Program-made: the position numbers and the translations under genes
Notes under the pieces: model-generated
Database searches by the model: none
Seen by the model: the letters and a program-made list of their open reading frames with translations, nothing else
What the model was told of the DNA's origin: nothing
Shown: one piece after another, positions 8,600-15,490 of the stretch
How the letters are laid out: every line of letters starts with the position of its first letter
Position numbering within the stretch: position 1 is the first letter of the stretch
Origin: Diaphorobacter ruginosibacter
Lineage (GTDB): Bacteria; Pseudomonadota; Gammaproteobacteria; Burkholderiales; Burkholderiaceae_C
Reading direction: 5' to 3'
DNA length: 64,000 bases
Assembly: GCF_014395975.1 (NCBI RefSeq)
Contig: NZ_CP060714.1
Coordinates: 1,674,001 to 1,738,000, forward strand

Positions 8600-9652
8600 A
8601 TGAACGAGTTGGATTCTCTGGTCGAAAGCGCGCAGCAGTTGTTCGCGCAGGCAAACACCCCGAACGATCTGGAAAACGCCAAGGCGCAGTTTCTGGGCAA
8701 GTCGGGCAAGGTGACCGAGCTCATGAAGGGCATGGCCCAGCTTTCCGTCGAAGAGAAGAAATCGCGCGGCGCGGCCATCAACCTTGCCAAGCAGGCGATC
8801 GAGGCGGCACTCACCGCGCGCCGCCAGGCCCTGGCAGATGCAGAGCTTGAGGCCCACCTGAAGGCTGAAGTACTCGATGTGACACTGCCGGGCCGCCGCC
8901 GCGGCACGGGTGGTTTGCATCCGGTCTCGATCACCATGGAGCGCATCGAAGGTATTTTCGGCTCCATGGGCTTCGAGGTGGCCGAAGGCCCAGAAATCGA
9001 ATCCGACTGGTTCAACTTTACCGCGCTCAACACGCCGGAAGACCATCCCGCGCGCTCCATGCACGACACCTTCTACGTCGAAGGCGGCACGGCCCATGCC
9101 CCCAACCTGCTGCGCACGCACACGAGCCCCATGCAGGTGCGCCATGCCGTGCAGCACGTCAAGAAGTACCGCAACCTGATCGATGCCGGTCAGACCATGC
9201 CCGAGATCCGCGTGATCGCGCCGGGCCGCACCTACCGCGTGGACAGCGACGCCACGCACTCGCCCATGTTTCACCAGTGCGAAGGCCTGTGGATCGGCGA
9301 GAACGTGAGCTTCAAGGACCTGAAGGTCGTGTTCACCGATTTCTGCAAGACTTTCTTCGAGCAGGATGACCTGGTGCTGCGGTTCCGCCCGAGCTTCTTC
9401 CCGTTCACCGAGCCCAGCGCGGAGATCGACATCCAGTTCCAGCACGGCCCGCTGGCCGGCCGCTGGCTTGAGGTGTCCGGCGCGGGCCAGGTGCACCCGA
9501 ACGTGGTGCGCAACATGGGCCTTGATCCCGAAAAGTACATCGGCTTCGCTTTCGGCATGGGGCCTGACCGCCTGACGATGCTGCGCTACGGCGTGAACGA
9601 CCTGCGCCTGTTCTTCGACGGCGACATCCGTTTCCTGTCGCAGTTCCAGTAA
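8600..9652 (+). CDS. pheS: phenylalanine-tRNA ligase alpha subunit
   Basis: Catalytic alpha subunit of the alpha2-beta2 phenylalanyl-tRNA synthetase, 350 residues. The N-terminal coiled-coil region (about 1-90) is followed by class II core motifs: HPVSITMERIEGIFGSMGF, PARSMHDTFYV, LLRTHTSPMQVR, GRTYRVDSDATHSPMFHQ and the C-terminal GFAFGMGPDRLTMLRYGVND. Together with PheT it forms a cytosolic heterotetramer. It follows a hairpin-rich intergenic stretch that may attenuate its expression. Confidence 0.97.
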   Translation: MNELDSLVESAQQLFAQANTPNDLENAKAQFLGKSGKVTELMKGMAQLSVEEKKSRGAAINLAKQAIEAALTARRQALADAELEAHLKAEVLDVTLPGRRRGTGGLHPVSITMERIEGIFGSMGFEVAEGPEIESDWFNFTALNTPEDHPARSMHDTFYVEGGTAHAPNLLRTHTSPMQVRHAVQHVKKYRNLIDAGQTMPEIRVIAPGRTYRVDSDATHSPMFHQCEGLWIGENVSFKDLKVVFTDFCKTFFEQDDLVLRFRPSFFPFTEPSAEIDIQFQHGPLAGRWLEVSGAGQVHPNVVRNMGLDPEKYIGFAFGMGPDRLTMLRYGVNDLRLFFDGDIRFLSQFQ

Positions 9653-9737
9653 GCGTCCGTATAGCCCATCAACCGAGAAGACCCGTTCAGAGCAACAACC
9701 ACAAGCACGGGTCGACAACGCCAGAGAGTTTCCCAAA

Positions 9738-12170
9738 ATGCAATTCCCAGAATCCTGGTTGCGCGAGTTCTGCAACCCCCAGCTCACCACCCAGCAGCTC
9801 GCCGATACGCTGACCATGGCCGGTCTCGAGGTCGAGGAACTGGAGCCGGTGGCGCCTCCATTCACCGGCATCGTCGTCGGTGAGATCAAGGAAGCGGTGC
9901 AACATCCCGATGCTGATCGCCTGCGCGTGTGCAAGGTGGACGTGGGCGGGGCCGAACTGCTGAACATCGTCTGCGGTGCTCCGAATGCACGCGTCGGCAT
10001 CAAGGTGCCCTGCGCGACGGTCGGCGCAGAACTGCCGCCGGGCGAAGATGGCAAGCCCTTCAAGATCAAGGTGGGCAAGCTGCGCGGCGTTGAAAGCTAC
10101 GGCATGCTGTGCTCGGCCAAGGAACTCAAGATCGCCGATGACCACGGCGGCCTGCTCGAGCTGCCGCTCGATGCGCCGCTCGGCCAGAACATCCGCGAGT
10201 ACCTGAATCTCGACGACACGCTGTTCACGCTCAAGCTCACGCCCAACCTGGCGCACAACCTGTCGGTCTATGGCATTGCGCGCGAGGTGTCTGCGCTGAC
10301 AGGTGCACCACTCAAGGTGTTGAACTTCCCCGCTGCCACAGTCGGCACGCAGGACAAGCTGCCTGTGAAGATCGAGGCGAGCGACCTGTGCGGCCGCTTC
10401 TCGGGCCGCATTGTGCGCAACGTGAACACCAGGGCGCAAACGCCGCAGTGGATGGTTGACCGTCTCGCGCGTTGCGGTCAGCGCAGCGTGTCCCCGCTGG
10501 TCGACATCTCGAACTACGTGATGTTCGAGCTGGGCCGTCCCTCGCACATCTTCGATCTCGACAAGATCCACGGTGGCCTGAATGTGCGCTGGGGCAAGGT
10601 GGGCGAACAGCTCAAGCTGCTGAACGGCAACACCATCACCATCGACGACTTCCTGAAGGTTGGCGTGATCGCCGACGACAAGGAAATCGAATCGCTCGCC
10701 GGCATCATGGGTGGTGACGCCACGGCGGTGTCCGACGACACGAAGAACATCTACATCGAGGCCGCCTTCTGGTGGCCCAAGGCTGTGGCAGGGCGCTCGC
10801 GCCACTTCAATTTCTCGACCGATGCGGGTCACCGCTTCGAACGCGGTGTCGACCCCGAGCACACCGTCGAGCACATCGAGCGCATCACGCAGTTGGTGCA
10901 GGAAATCTGCGGAACGCCCGAGACGATCTGCGGTGCCATGGATGACCAGCAGCCCAACATGCCTGCACCCAAGCAGGTCTCGCTGCGCGTGGCACGTGCG
11001 GCCAAGGTCATCGGCATGCCGCTCACGCAGCAACAATGCCATGACGCGCTGGTCGGACTCGGACTGCCGACCGAGCAGGGCGATGGCGTGCTCACCGTCA
11101 CGGCGCCGTCGTTCCGCTTCGACATCAATATCGAGGAAGACCTGATCGAAGAGGTCGCCCGCATGATCGGCTATGAGAACCTGCCGACCACCAAGCCGCT
11201 CGCGCCGATCAGCCCCAAGCTGCGTGCCGAAAACCGCCGAGGCCAATACGATGTGCGCCATCTGCTGGCGGGCCAGGGTTATCAGGAAACCATCAACTTC
11301 AGCTTTGTTGAGGAAAAGTGGGAGAACGAGCTGGCCGGCAACGCCCATCCGATCAAGTTGCTGAATCCCATTGCCAGCCATCTGAGCGTGATGCGCTCGT
11401 CGCTCATCGGCTCGCTCTTGCAGGTCCTCAAGTTCAACGTGGACCGCAAGGCCAGCCGCGTGCGCGTGTTCGAACTTGGCCGCGTGTTCCTGCGCGACGA
11501 AACCATCGAGGAGAGTGACACCACGGTCAAGGGCTTCCGTCAGCCGATGCGTGTGGCGGGCCTGGCCTATGGTCCGGCAAATCAGCTGCAATGGGGCGCA
11601 AGCGATGCCAAGGTCGATTTCTTCGACGTGAAGGGCGATGTGGAAGCGCTGCTCGCACCGATGAAGGTTGTTTTCGAGACGGCAGAGCACCCCGCGATGC
11701 ACCCGGGCCGATGCACCCGCGTCTTGCTGGATGGCCGTGAAATCGGCTTCGTCGGCGAACTGCACCCCAAGTGGCGTCAGGGCTGGGACCTGGCCCACGC
11801 GCCCATCGTGTTCGAGCTGGATCTTGACGCCGTTCTTGTACGCGACGTCCCCGTTTTCCAGTCTGTGTCCAAGCAGCAGGCCGTGGAGCGTGACATCGCC
11901 GTGGTGGTCGCGGAGAATGTGGCCCATGCCGCCGTGATGAATGCCATCCAGGCAGGTGCCCCCAAGGGCCTGCTGCGTTCCGCCGTATTGTTCGATGTGT
12001 TCCGTCCGAAGGCAGGTTCCGCGGGCGGGTTGGCCGAGGGCGAGAAGAGCCTGGCCATCCGCCTCACACTGGGTTCGGACCATGCTGCGCTGGCCGATGC
12101 CGACATCGAGTCGGCCGTGCAGGCCATCATCCAGACCCTGGCAGGTACAACGGGAGCAAGGTTGCGATGA
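9738..12170 (+). CDS. pheT: phenylalanine-tRNA ligase beta subunit
   Basis: Beta subunit, 810 residues, providing editing and tRNA-binding functions. MQFPESWLREFCNP is the standard N-terminus. An EMAP/OB-like tRNA-binding domain (about 40-150) is followed by B3/B4 editing and B5 modules, and the C-terminal anticodon-binding domain ends in SAVQAIIQTLAGTTGARLR. The stop overlaps ihfA by an ATGA, coupling the two genes as in many proteobacteria. Confidence 0.97.
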   Translation: MQFPESWLREFCNPQLTTQQLADTLTMAGLEVEELEPVAPPFTGIVVGEIKEAVQHPDADRLRVCKVDVGGAELLNIVCGAPNARVGIKVPCATVGAELPPGEDGKPFKIKVGKLRGVESYGMLCSAKELKIADDHGGLLELPLDAPLGQNIREYLNLDDTLFTLKLTPNLAHNLSVYGIAREVSALTGAPLKVLNFPAATVGTQDKLPVKIEASDLCGRFSGRIVRNVNTRAQTPQWMVDRLARCGQRSVSPLVDISNYVMFELGRPSHIFDLDKIHGGLNVRWGKVGEQLKLLNGNTITIDDFLKVGVIADDKEIESLAGIMGGDATAVSDDTKNIYIEAAFWWPKAVAGRSRHFNFSTDAGHRFERGVDPEHTVEHIERITQLVQEICGTPETICGAMDDQQPNMPAPKQVSLRVARAAKVIGMPLTQQQCHDALVGLGLPTEQGDGVLTVTAPSFRFDINIEEDLIEEVARMIGYENLPTTKPLAPISPKLRAENRRGQYDVRHLLAGQGYQETINFSFVEEKWENELAGNAHPIKLLNPIASHLSVMRSSLIGSLLQVLKFNVDRKASRVRVFELGRVFLRDETIEESDTTVKGFRQPMRVAGLAYGPANQLQWGASDAKVDFFDVKGDVEALLAPMKVVFETAEHPAMHPGRCTRVLLDGREIGFVGELHPKWRQGWDLAHAPIVFELDLDAVLVRDVPVFQSVSKQQAVERDIAVVVAENVAHAAVMNAIQAGAPKGLLRSAVLFDVFRPKAGSAGGLAEGEKSLAIRLTLGSDHAALADADIESAVQAIIQTLAGTTGARLR

Positions 12171-12520
12171 TGATGCTCAATGACGATACCGGGATGGGTG
12201 AGTTCACTGTTGAAAGTCTCGAGTCCCCGGCGCTGACCAAGGCGCAGCTGGCCGACATGCTGTTCGAGCAGATCGGCCTGAACAAGCGCGAGTCCAAGGA
12301 CATGATCGATGCCTTTTTCGATCTGATCGTCACGAGCCTCGTCAACGGTGACGACGTCAAGTTGTCGAGCTTTGGCAATTTCCAGATCCGTACAAAAGCG
12401 CCTCGCCCGGGCCGCAACCCGCGTACCGGCGAGTCCATTCCGATCGAAGCACGCCGCGTGGTGACGTTCCATGCCAGCTCGAAGCTGAAGGAACAGATCC
12501 AGGGCGATGCCAAGGAATGA
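12167..12520 (+). CDS. ihfA: integration host factor alpha subunit
   Basis: DNA-bending nucleoid protein of the HU/IHF family. The core TKAQLADMLFEQIGLNKRESKD through KLSSFGNFQIR and RPGRNPRTGESIPI is canonical. The ORF is 117 residues, about 18 longer than E. coli IhfA, with an acidic N-terminal extension. The start may be any of three consecutive ATG codons at 12167-12175; AAGG at about 12157 supports this cluster over the later ATG in GMGEF. It is translationally coupled to pheT. Confidence 0.95.
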   Translation: MMMLNDDTGMGEFTVESLESPALTKAQLADMLFEQIGLNKRESKDMIDAFFDLIVTSLVNGDDVKLSSFGNFQIRTKAPRPGRNPRTGESIPIEARRVVTFHASSKLKEQIQGDAKE

Positions 12521-12632
12521 TGATCGACCGAGACGAGACCGACCGATTGCATCAATGAACGAGGAAAATGCCCGAGCGGTTCAGTGAGAATGCCTCCCCA
12601 ATCACAATAGGGATGTTTTCACTGGAGTACGC

Positions 12633-12660
12633 TTGATAGCTTTTCCTCCGCTGATATAAA
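12633..12660 (+). promoter_or_regulatory. promoter of the MerR-family gene
   Basis: TTGATA (12633-12638), 16-bp spacer, TATAAA (12655-12660). The expected transcription start, about 7 bases downstream, coincides with the ATG at 12667. There is no Shine-Dalgarno sequence, so the mRNA may be leaderless. Confidence 0.6.
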
Positions 12661-12666
12661 TTATTC

Positions 12667-13155
12667 ATGAGCACCGTGCTGCCCCCCATACCGGCCAAGC
12701 GTTACTTCACCATCGGCGAGGTGGCAGAGCTGTGCGGGGTCAAGCCGCACGTCCTGCGCTACTGGGAACAGGAGTTCACGCAACTGCGCCCCATGAAGCG
12801 CCGCGGCAATCGTCGCTACTACCAGCACCATGAAGTGCTGATGGTGCGCCGCATCCGCGACCTGCTCTATGACCAAGGCTTCACCATTAGCGGTGCGCGC
12901 AACCGGCTCCAGGAACTTGCACATTTCGGCAAGGCCGGCGCAGAGCAGCTTGCCGTGAGTGGCGATATGGACGCCGAGATGGCCGAGCACATCGATGCCG
13001 ATGCGCTCCATGAGGATGCGCACACCTCGCAGACAACGAATGAGAATTCGCCGGCAGCGACCTCAGTCGCGGTGCTTGCTGCCGCCCCGACGCTCACCAT
13101 TGCGGCCGTGCGAAAAGAACTTCAAGAAATTCGGTCACTTTTGTCTTGGGTGTGA
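12667..13155 (+). CDS. MerR-family transcriptional regulator
   Basis: 162 residues with an N-terminal winged helix: FTIGEVAELCGVKPHVLRYWE, then RRGNRRYYQHHEVLMVRRIRDLL and GFTISGARNRLQEL. The C-terminal half is acidic, then Ala/Thr-rich, with no effector-binding cysteines, so this is not a metal sensor of the CueR/ZntR type. A MerR gene here, between ihfA and tRNA-Pro, is a common betaproteobacterial arrangement, but its targets are not known to me. The mRNA may be leaderless. The tRNA promoter overlaps its 3' end. Confidence 0.9.
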   Translation: MSTVLPPIPAKRYFTIGEVAELCGVKPHVLRYWEQEFTQLRPMKRRGNRRYYQHHEVLMVRRIRDLLYDQGFTISGARNRLQELAHFGKAGAEQLAVSGDMDAEMAEHIDADALHEDAHTSQTTNENSPAATSVAVLAAAPTLTIAAVRKELQEIRSLLSWV

Positions 13156-13171
13156 AAAAACGCTATATAAT
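13141..13171 (+). promoter_or_regulatory. promoter of tRNA-Pro
   Basis: Consensus -10 TATAAT at 13166-13171, 11 bases before the mature tRNA. The -35 is weaker: TTGTCT at 13141-13146 with a 19-bp spacer, or GTCTTG at 13143-13148 with 17 bp. Confidence 0.7.
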
Positions 13172-13182
13172 TCAAGTCTTGT

Positions 13183-13259
13183 CGGCGTGTAGCGCAGCCT
13201 GGTAGCGCACTTGCATGGGGTGCAAGGGGTCGCGAGTTCGAATCCCGCCACGCCGACCA
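13183..13259 (+). tRNA. tRNA-Pro (anticodon GGG)
   Basis: 77-nt cloverleaf with CCA encoded. Acceptor CGGCGTG/CACGCCG, D stem GCGC/GCGC, anticodon stem CTTGC/GCAAG around ATGGGGT (anticodon GGG, reading CCC/CCU proline codons), variable loop GGGTC, T arm GCGAG-TTCGAAT-CCCGC, discriminator A. The T stem has one A52-C62 mismatch. It has its own promoter and terminator. Confidence 0.96.
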
Positions 13260-13267
13260 TTTATATC

Positions 13268-13309
13268 AAGGACTTAGCTTCGCAAGGGGCTAAGTCCTTT
13301 TTCTTTTTC
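13268..13309 (+). terminator. Rho-independent terminator of tRNA-Pro
   Basis: Perfect 11-bp stem AAGGACTTAGC / GCTAAGTCCTT (13268-13278 and 13289-13299) followed by TTTCTTTTT. Confidence 0.92.
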
Positions 13310-13316
13310 CTGATTT

Positions 13317-13345
13317 GTGCCCAACACATTGAGTTGGTAGGGCAC
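13317..13345. repeat. inverted repeat just past the tRNA terminator
   Basis: GTGCCCAAC (13317-13325) pairs with GTTG and GGGCAC (13333-13336, 13340-13345), with a short bulge and a 7-base loop. It may be a terminator for the leftward pseudogene fragment, or the scar of an element end. Neither is established. Confidence 0.35.
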
Positions 13346-13356
13346 CAGGACTAGCT

Positions 13357-13569
13357 TTATCGGCGGCGAGAACTCGGGCGGCTTCGCGAGTGTGGACTGA
13401 CGTATGTTCCATCCTTGCGGTAGTAGCCCCGCACGTTTACAGGGCCTCCACTACCACCGCTTGGGGTGTATGAGGGCACGTATGTGGTCGGTCGGTCTAG
13501 GCATCGTGTGTGCCCTGCGACAAGCGTCCCATCCTGTCTGTAGTAGGACGATACCCAGCTACAGTTGCC
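13357..13569 (-). pseudogene. C-terminal fragment of a YYRxDGTxV-motif secreted-type protein
   Basis: Reading frame open for 70 residues to TAA at 13357-13359, with an in-frame stop at 13570-13572 and no start codon at the beginning. It contains two copies of one motif, SSYYRQDGTLVAGHTR and RGYYRKDGTYVSPHSR, separated by a Ser/Gly/Pro linker, and ends SRPSSRRR. From memory, this repeated motif occurs at the C-termini of many small exported bacterial proteins. The missing N-terminus, replaced by a recombinase fragment, makes this a truncated remnant. Confidence 0.5.
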
Positions 13570-13571
13570 TC

Positions 13572-13676
13572 AGGTGCCGTCTTAGCGCGTATTTCATGGA
13601 AGGTGATGCCCCGAGCCTCCAGTCCGAGTTTGGTACGAACCATCCCCCAGAGTGCCTTGAATGACTCCTTTGTGCA
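13572..13676 (-). pseudogene. tyrosine recombinase (integrase) remnant
   Basis: A short stretch on the minus strand reads KESFKALWGMVRTKLGLEA then RGITFHEIRAKTAPEA. This matches the FKxLWxR...FHDIRxKA box of phage-type tyrosine recombinases, including the HxxR catalytic pair. The rest of the catalytic domain (LLGH and Tyr) and the N-terminus are missing, and the frame is closed on both sides. It lies about 310 bases from the 3' end of tRNA-Pro, a typical integrase attachment locus. Confidence 0.5.
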
Positions 13677-13865
13677 TGGCCGAGGCGCGCACCGCGATCG
13701 CGAAGTTCAACGAGAAGAATCAGGCTTGGCGGATCTTCTCGATAGAACTTGCGCCGAGTGTGTGCGCTCGAGAAAAGCGGATCCGCGAGGCACAGGAGGG
13801 TGTATCTGACGAAGAAGCGGCGTGGTGCGCTTGCACTGGGGCAGTTCGCATGGGCGAGTGAATAA
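13676..13865 (+). pseudogene. frameshifted C-terminal fragment of a phage/plasmid polyvalent protein (PLxRFG-like)
   Basis: Frame 1 reads ARTAIAKFNEKNQAWRI, then SVCAREKRIREAQEGV. A one-base shift at about 13800 continues as VYLTKKRRGALALGQFAWASE and stops at 13863-13865. The joined sequence resembles, from memory, the C-terminal repeat of very large PLxRFG-type polyvalent proteins of phages and conjugative elements (FNxxNP..RIT...S..AR.RR..EA..GVYL). It has no start and is frameshifted, so it is not functional. Confidence 0.4.
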
Positions 13866-14083
13866 CTCAACCGAGCATTCAACGTCCTGTATGACGCTTC
13901 CTGGAGTGAATGCCCGGCGCCAGCCAGCGTTGCAGGCAAGCGCTGAATACTGGCGGAGGCCGACGCGGCGCTGCCAGGGGAGCCGGTCGTGCAAGCGTCG
14001 GGCTTGCTCCCAGGCATGGTGTGGTGCGGGGCTTAGACTGCTGGTCGAATCTCAGCCACCATTGCCCTGAACGCTGCGATCAA
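13866..14083. other. decayed DNA, no gene recognised
   Basis: No frame here shows a family signature or a ribosome-binding site. A small inverted repeat GCAAGC-GTCGG-GCTTGC lies near 13990-14006. The stretch continues the degraded accessory DNA downstream of tRNA-Pro. Confidence 0.4.
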
Positions 14084-14581
14084 TCAACCATCGGTCTCAA
14101 GGCTGCGTAGGTAAACTTCGGCCTCATTAAATTGAGCCTCACTGAAAACTCGAACCCCTTCGCGCTCAAGTAATGCAGCCGTGACACCTTGCTCGCGAAT
14201 ACGGTTTCCGTTGAACCGGCCGTCGTAAATGAAACTGGAGCCACAAGATGGGCTATCTTCCTTGAGTACCGCAAGTCGAATGGCATTGCTACGGACTTGA
14301 CGAAGAGCGGTATTCGCCCCATCCGAGAAAGCTTGAGACACATCGTTCCCTTCGGAGTCAACTACGCGGGCCCGTCCTGCCAAAACGGCGGTGCCTCCTC
14401 CTCCGACAATTTCTGCGGCTGGGCGTGGTATGGGCATCCCGCCAGCTACTTCTGGACAAACAGCAACAACACGGCCTTCGCGCAACCAGCGAGAAAGAAT
14501 CGCGTTGTCTACAAGTTTGTGGGAGCCGTTGTAACGAACGGGGCTGCCGAGTAGGCAGGAGCTGACAAGAATCAATTCCAT
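14084..14581 (-). CDS. DUF523 protein, TudS-like (thiouracil desulfurase family)
   Basis: 165 residues covering the complete short DUF523 fold. Three conserved cysteines sit in SSCLLG (Cys9), VCPE (Cys42) and EDSPSCGS (Cys113). In characterised TudS proteins three such cysteines hold a [4Fe-4S] cluster that removes sulfur from 2-thiouracil; other DUF523 members are uncharacterised. The start MELILVSSCLLG at 14581 is well conserved. The gene is more A+T-rich than the core block and is isolated between degraded DNA and an NTF2-like gene, which suggests transfer. Confidence 0.85.
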   Translation of the reverse strand: MELILVSSCLLGSPVRYNGSHKLVDNAILSRWLREGRVVAVCPEVAGGMPIPRPAAEIVGGGGTAVLAGRARVVDSEGNDVSQAFSDGANTALRQVRSNAIRLAVLKEDSPSCGSSFIYDGRFNGNRIREQGVTAALLEREGVRVFSEAQFNEAEVYLRSLETDG

Positions 14582-15010
14582 CGCAATTGACTTGAAATGT
14601 GCATATCAAACAGTTGCAGTTTAGCGTTGTTGAGCAAGGATTTCGTGGATCAATTTCAGGAATCCCCAGCAGTGGCGAACCTGTCCGTGAAGGGCTTGTG
14701 ATATGCAAGCACGCTCTAGCCCAGCGGGCTTTTCATGCCGAGAACTGGCGCGCGAATCGAATCCTGGCAGGTCGTGAGAGAGAAGGGCGCGAAGACCTTA
14801 GACCTGCCAGCCCTAGCGCTTAAAGCAGCCATTGATTGAACTGACACAGTCCGCTGGGGCTTAAGTCAAACCCGGGGCAATTCAGGGCGATTCCCATTGT
14901 CGGCTCCCCCTCACGCCAGTGCGCGGATTGGGATGACGACTCTTTCTGGCGTGAAAGCCTACATTGGGAAGACCGGCATTAATTTTCATCGCCCCAAAGA
15001 AGGAGTCACT
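14582..15010. other. intergenic, no supported gene; one inverted repeat
   Basis: An open frame at 14599-14823 (74 codons) has no ribosome-binding site and no recognisable family. A perfect 10-bp inverted repeat CTGGCAGGTC / GACCTGCCAG lies at 14764-14773 and 14801-14810 with a 27-base loop and no T tract. Nothing else was identified. Confidence 0.4.
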
Positions 15011-15385
15011 ATGTCCAATGCAGCTGAAATCATGAGGTTGGAGGAAGAGTTCTGGCAGTCAATGGTGGATCTAGAACCTGAGAAGGCTGGCAGGCTGCTC
15101 GCTGAACACGCGGCAAACGTGTTCTCGCTGGGGATTCACCATTTCAGCCCAGCCGAATACGTAAAAATGGCCCAGGAAGGTCCCGCTAAGCTAACCTCAT
15201 TCACATTCTCTAACGAGAAGGTATTTTTCCCATTGCCAGACGTAGCCGTGGCGACCTATGAGGTTGTCCAAGCTTTTGAAATGAATGGGCAAAAACAGAA
15301 GATGGCCTGCTTCGATACAACCACATGGATCAGACGCGACGGTAAATGGCAGGCTGCAGTGCATACAGAAACGCCAAGGCAGTAG
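15011..15385 (+). CDS. NTF2-like / SnoaL-type (DUF4440-like) protein
   Basis: 124 residues. AAGGAG 5 bases before the ATG at 15011 decides the start against an upstream in-frame ATG. The sequence has the cone-fold layout: N-terminal helices with LEEEFWQSMVDLEPEKAGRLL, then strands ending TTTWIRRDGKWQAAVHTETP, typical of NTF2-like proteins. These range from small enzymes to binding proteins, and no catalytic role can be assigned. Base composition is A+T-rich compared with the core. It converges on the MocR gene. Confidence 0.75.
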   Translation: MSNAAEIMRLEEEFWQSMVDLEPEKAGRLLAEHAANVFSLGIHHFSPAEYVKMAQEGPAKLTSFTFSNEKVFFPLPDVAVATYEVVQAFEMNGQKQKMACFDTTTWIRRDGKWQAAVHTETPRQ

Positions 15386-15409
15386 GGGAAGTAGGCGCAA
15401 TTTCGAGAA

Positions 15410-15483
15410 AACGCCATATCCCTGCAGGCATTGGGCTACGGCCATCTTCGCGGGAGCAGAGAGCCTGTACTGGGTATGGCGTT
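15410..15483. repeat. long imperfect hairpin between convergent genes
   Basis: Arms of about 20 nt: AACGCCATA (15410-15418) pairs perfectly with TATGGCGTT (15475-15483), and pairing continues inward to CAGGC (15425-15429) / GCCTG (15463-15467) with one small internal loop. The apical loop is 33 nt. It may be a bidirectional terminator or a mobile-element scar. The right end reads GTTAAGC, compatible with an integron attC core, but the left end does not match. Confidence 0.5.
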
Positions 15484-15490
15484 AAGCCCG

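Noticed and set aside
9687..12083. 798-codon open frame on the minus strand opposite pheT
   Set aside because: Antisense of an unambiguous pheT; composition is typical of a shadow frame.
14041..14063. Possible degenerate copy of the tRNA-Pro 3' end (attR-like) near GGTCGAATCTCAGCCACCA
   Set aside because: Too few identities to the tRNA T arm and acceptor to claim an attachment site.
14599..14823. 74-codon open frame
   Set aside because: No ribosome-binding site, no family resemblance, lies in degraded accessory DNA.
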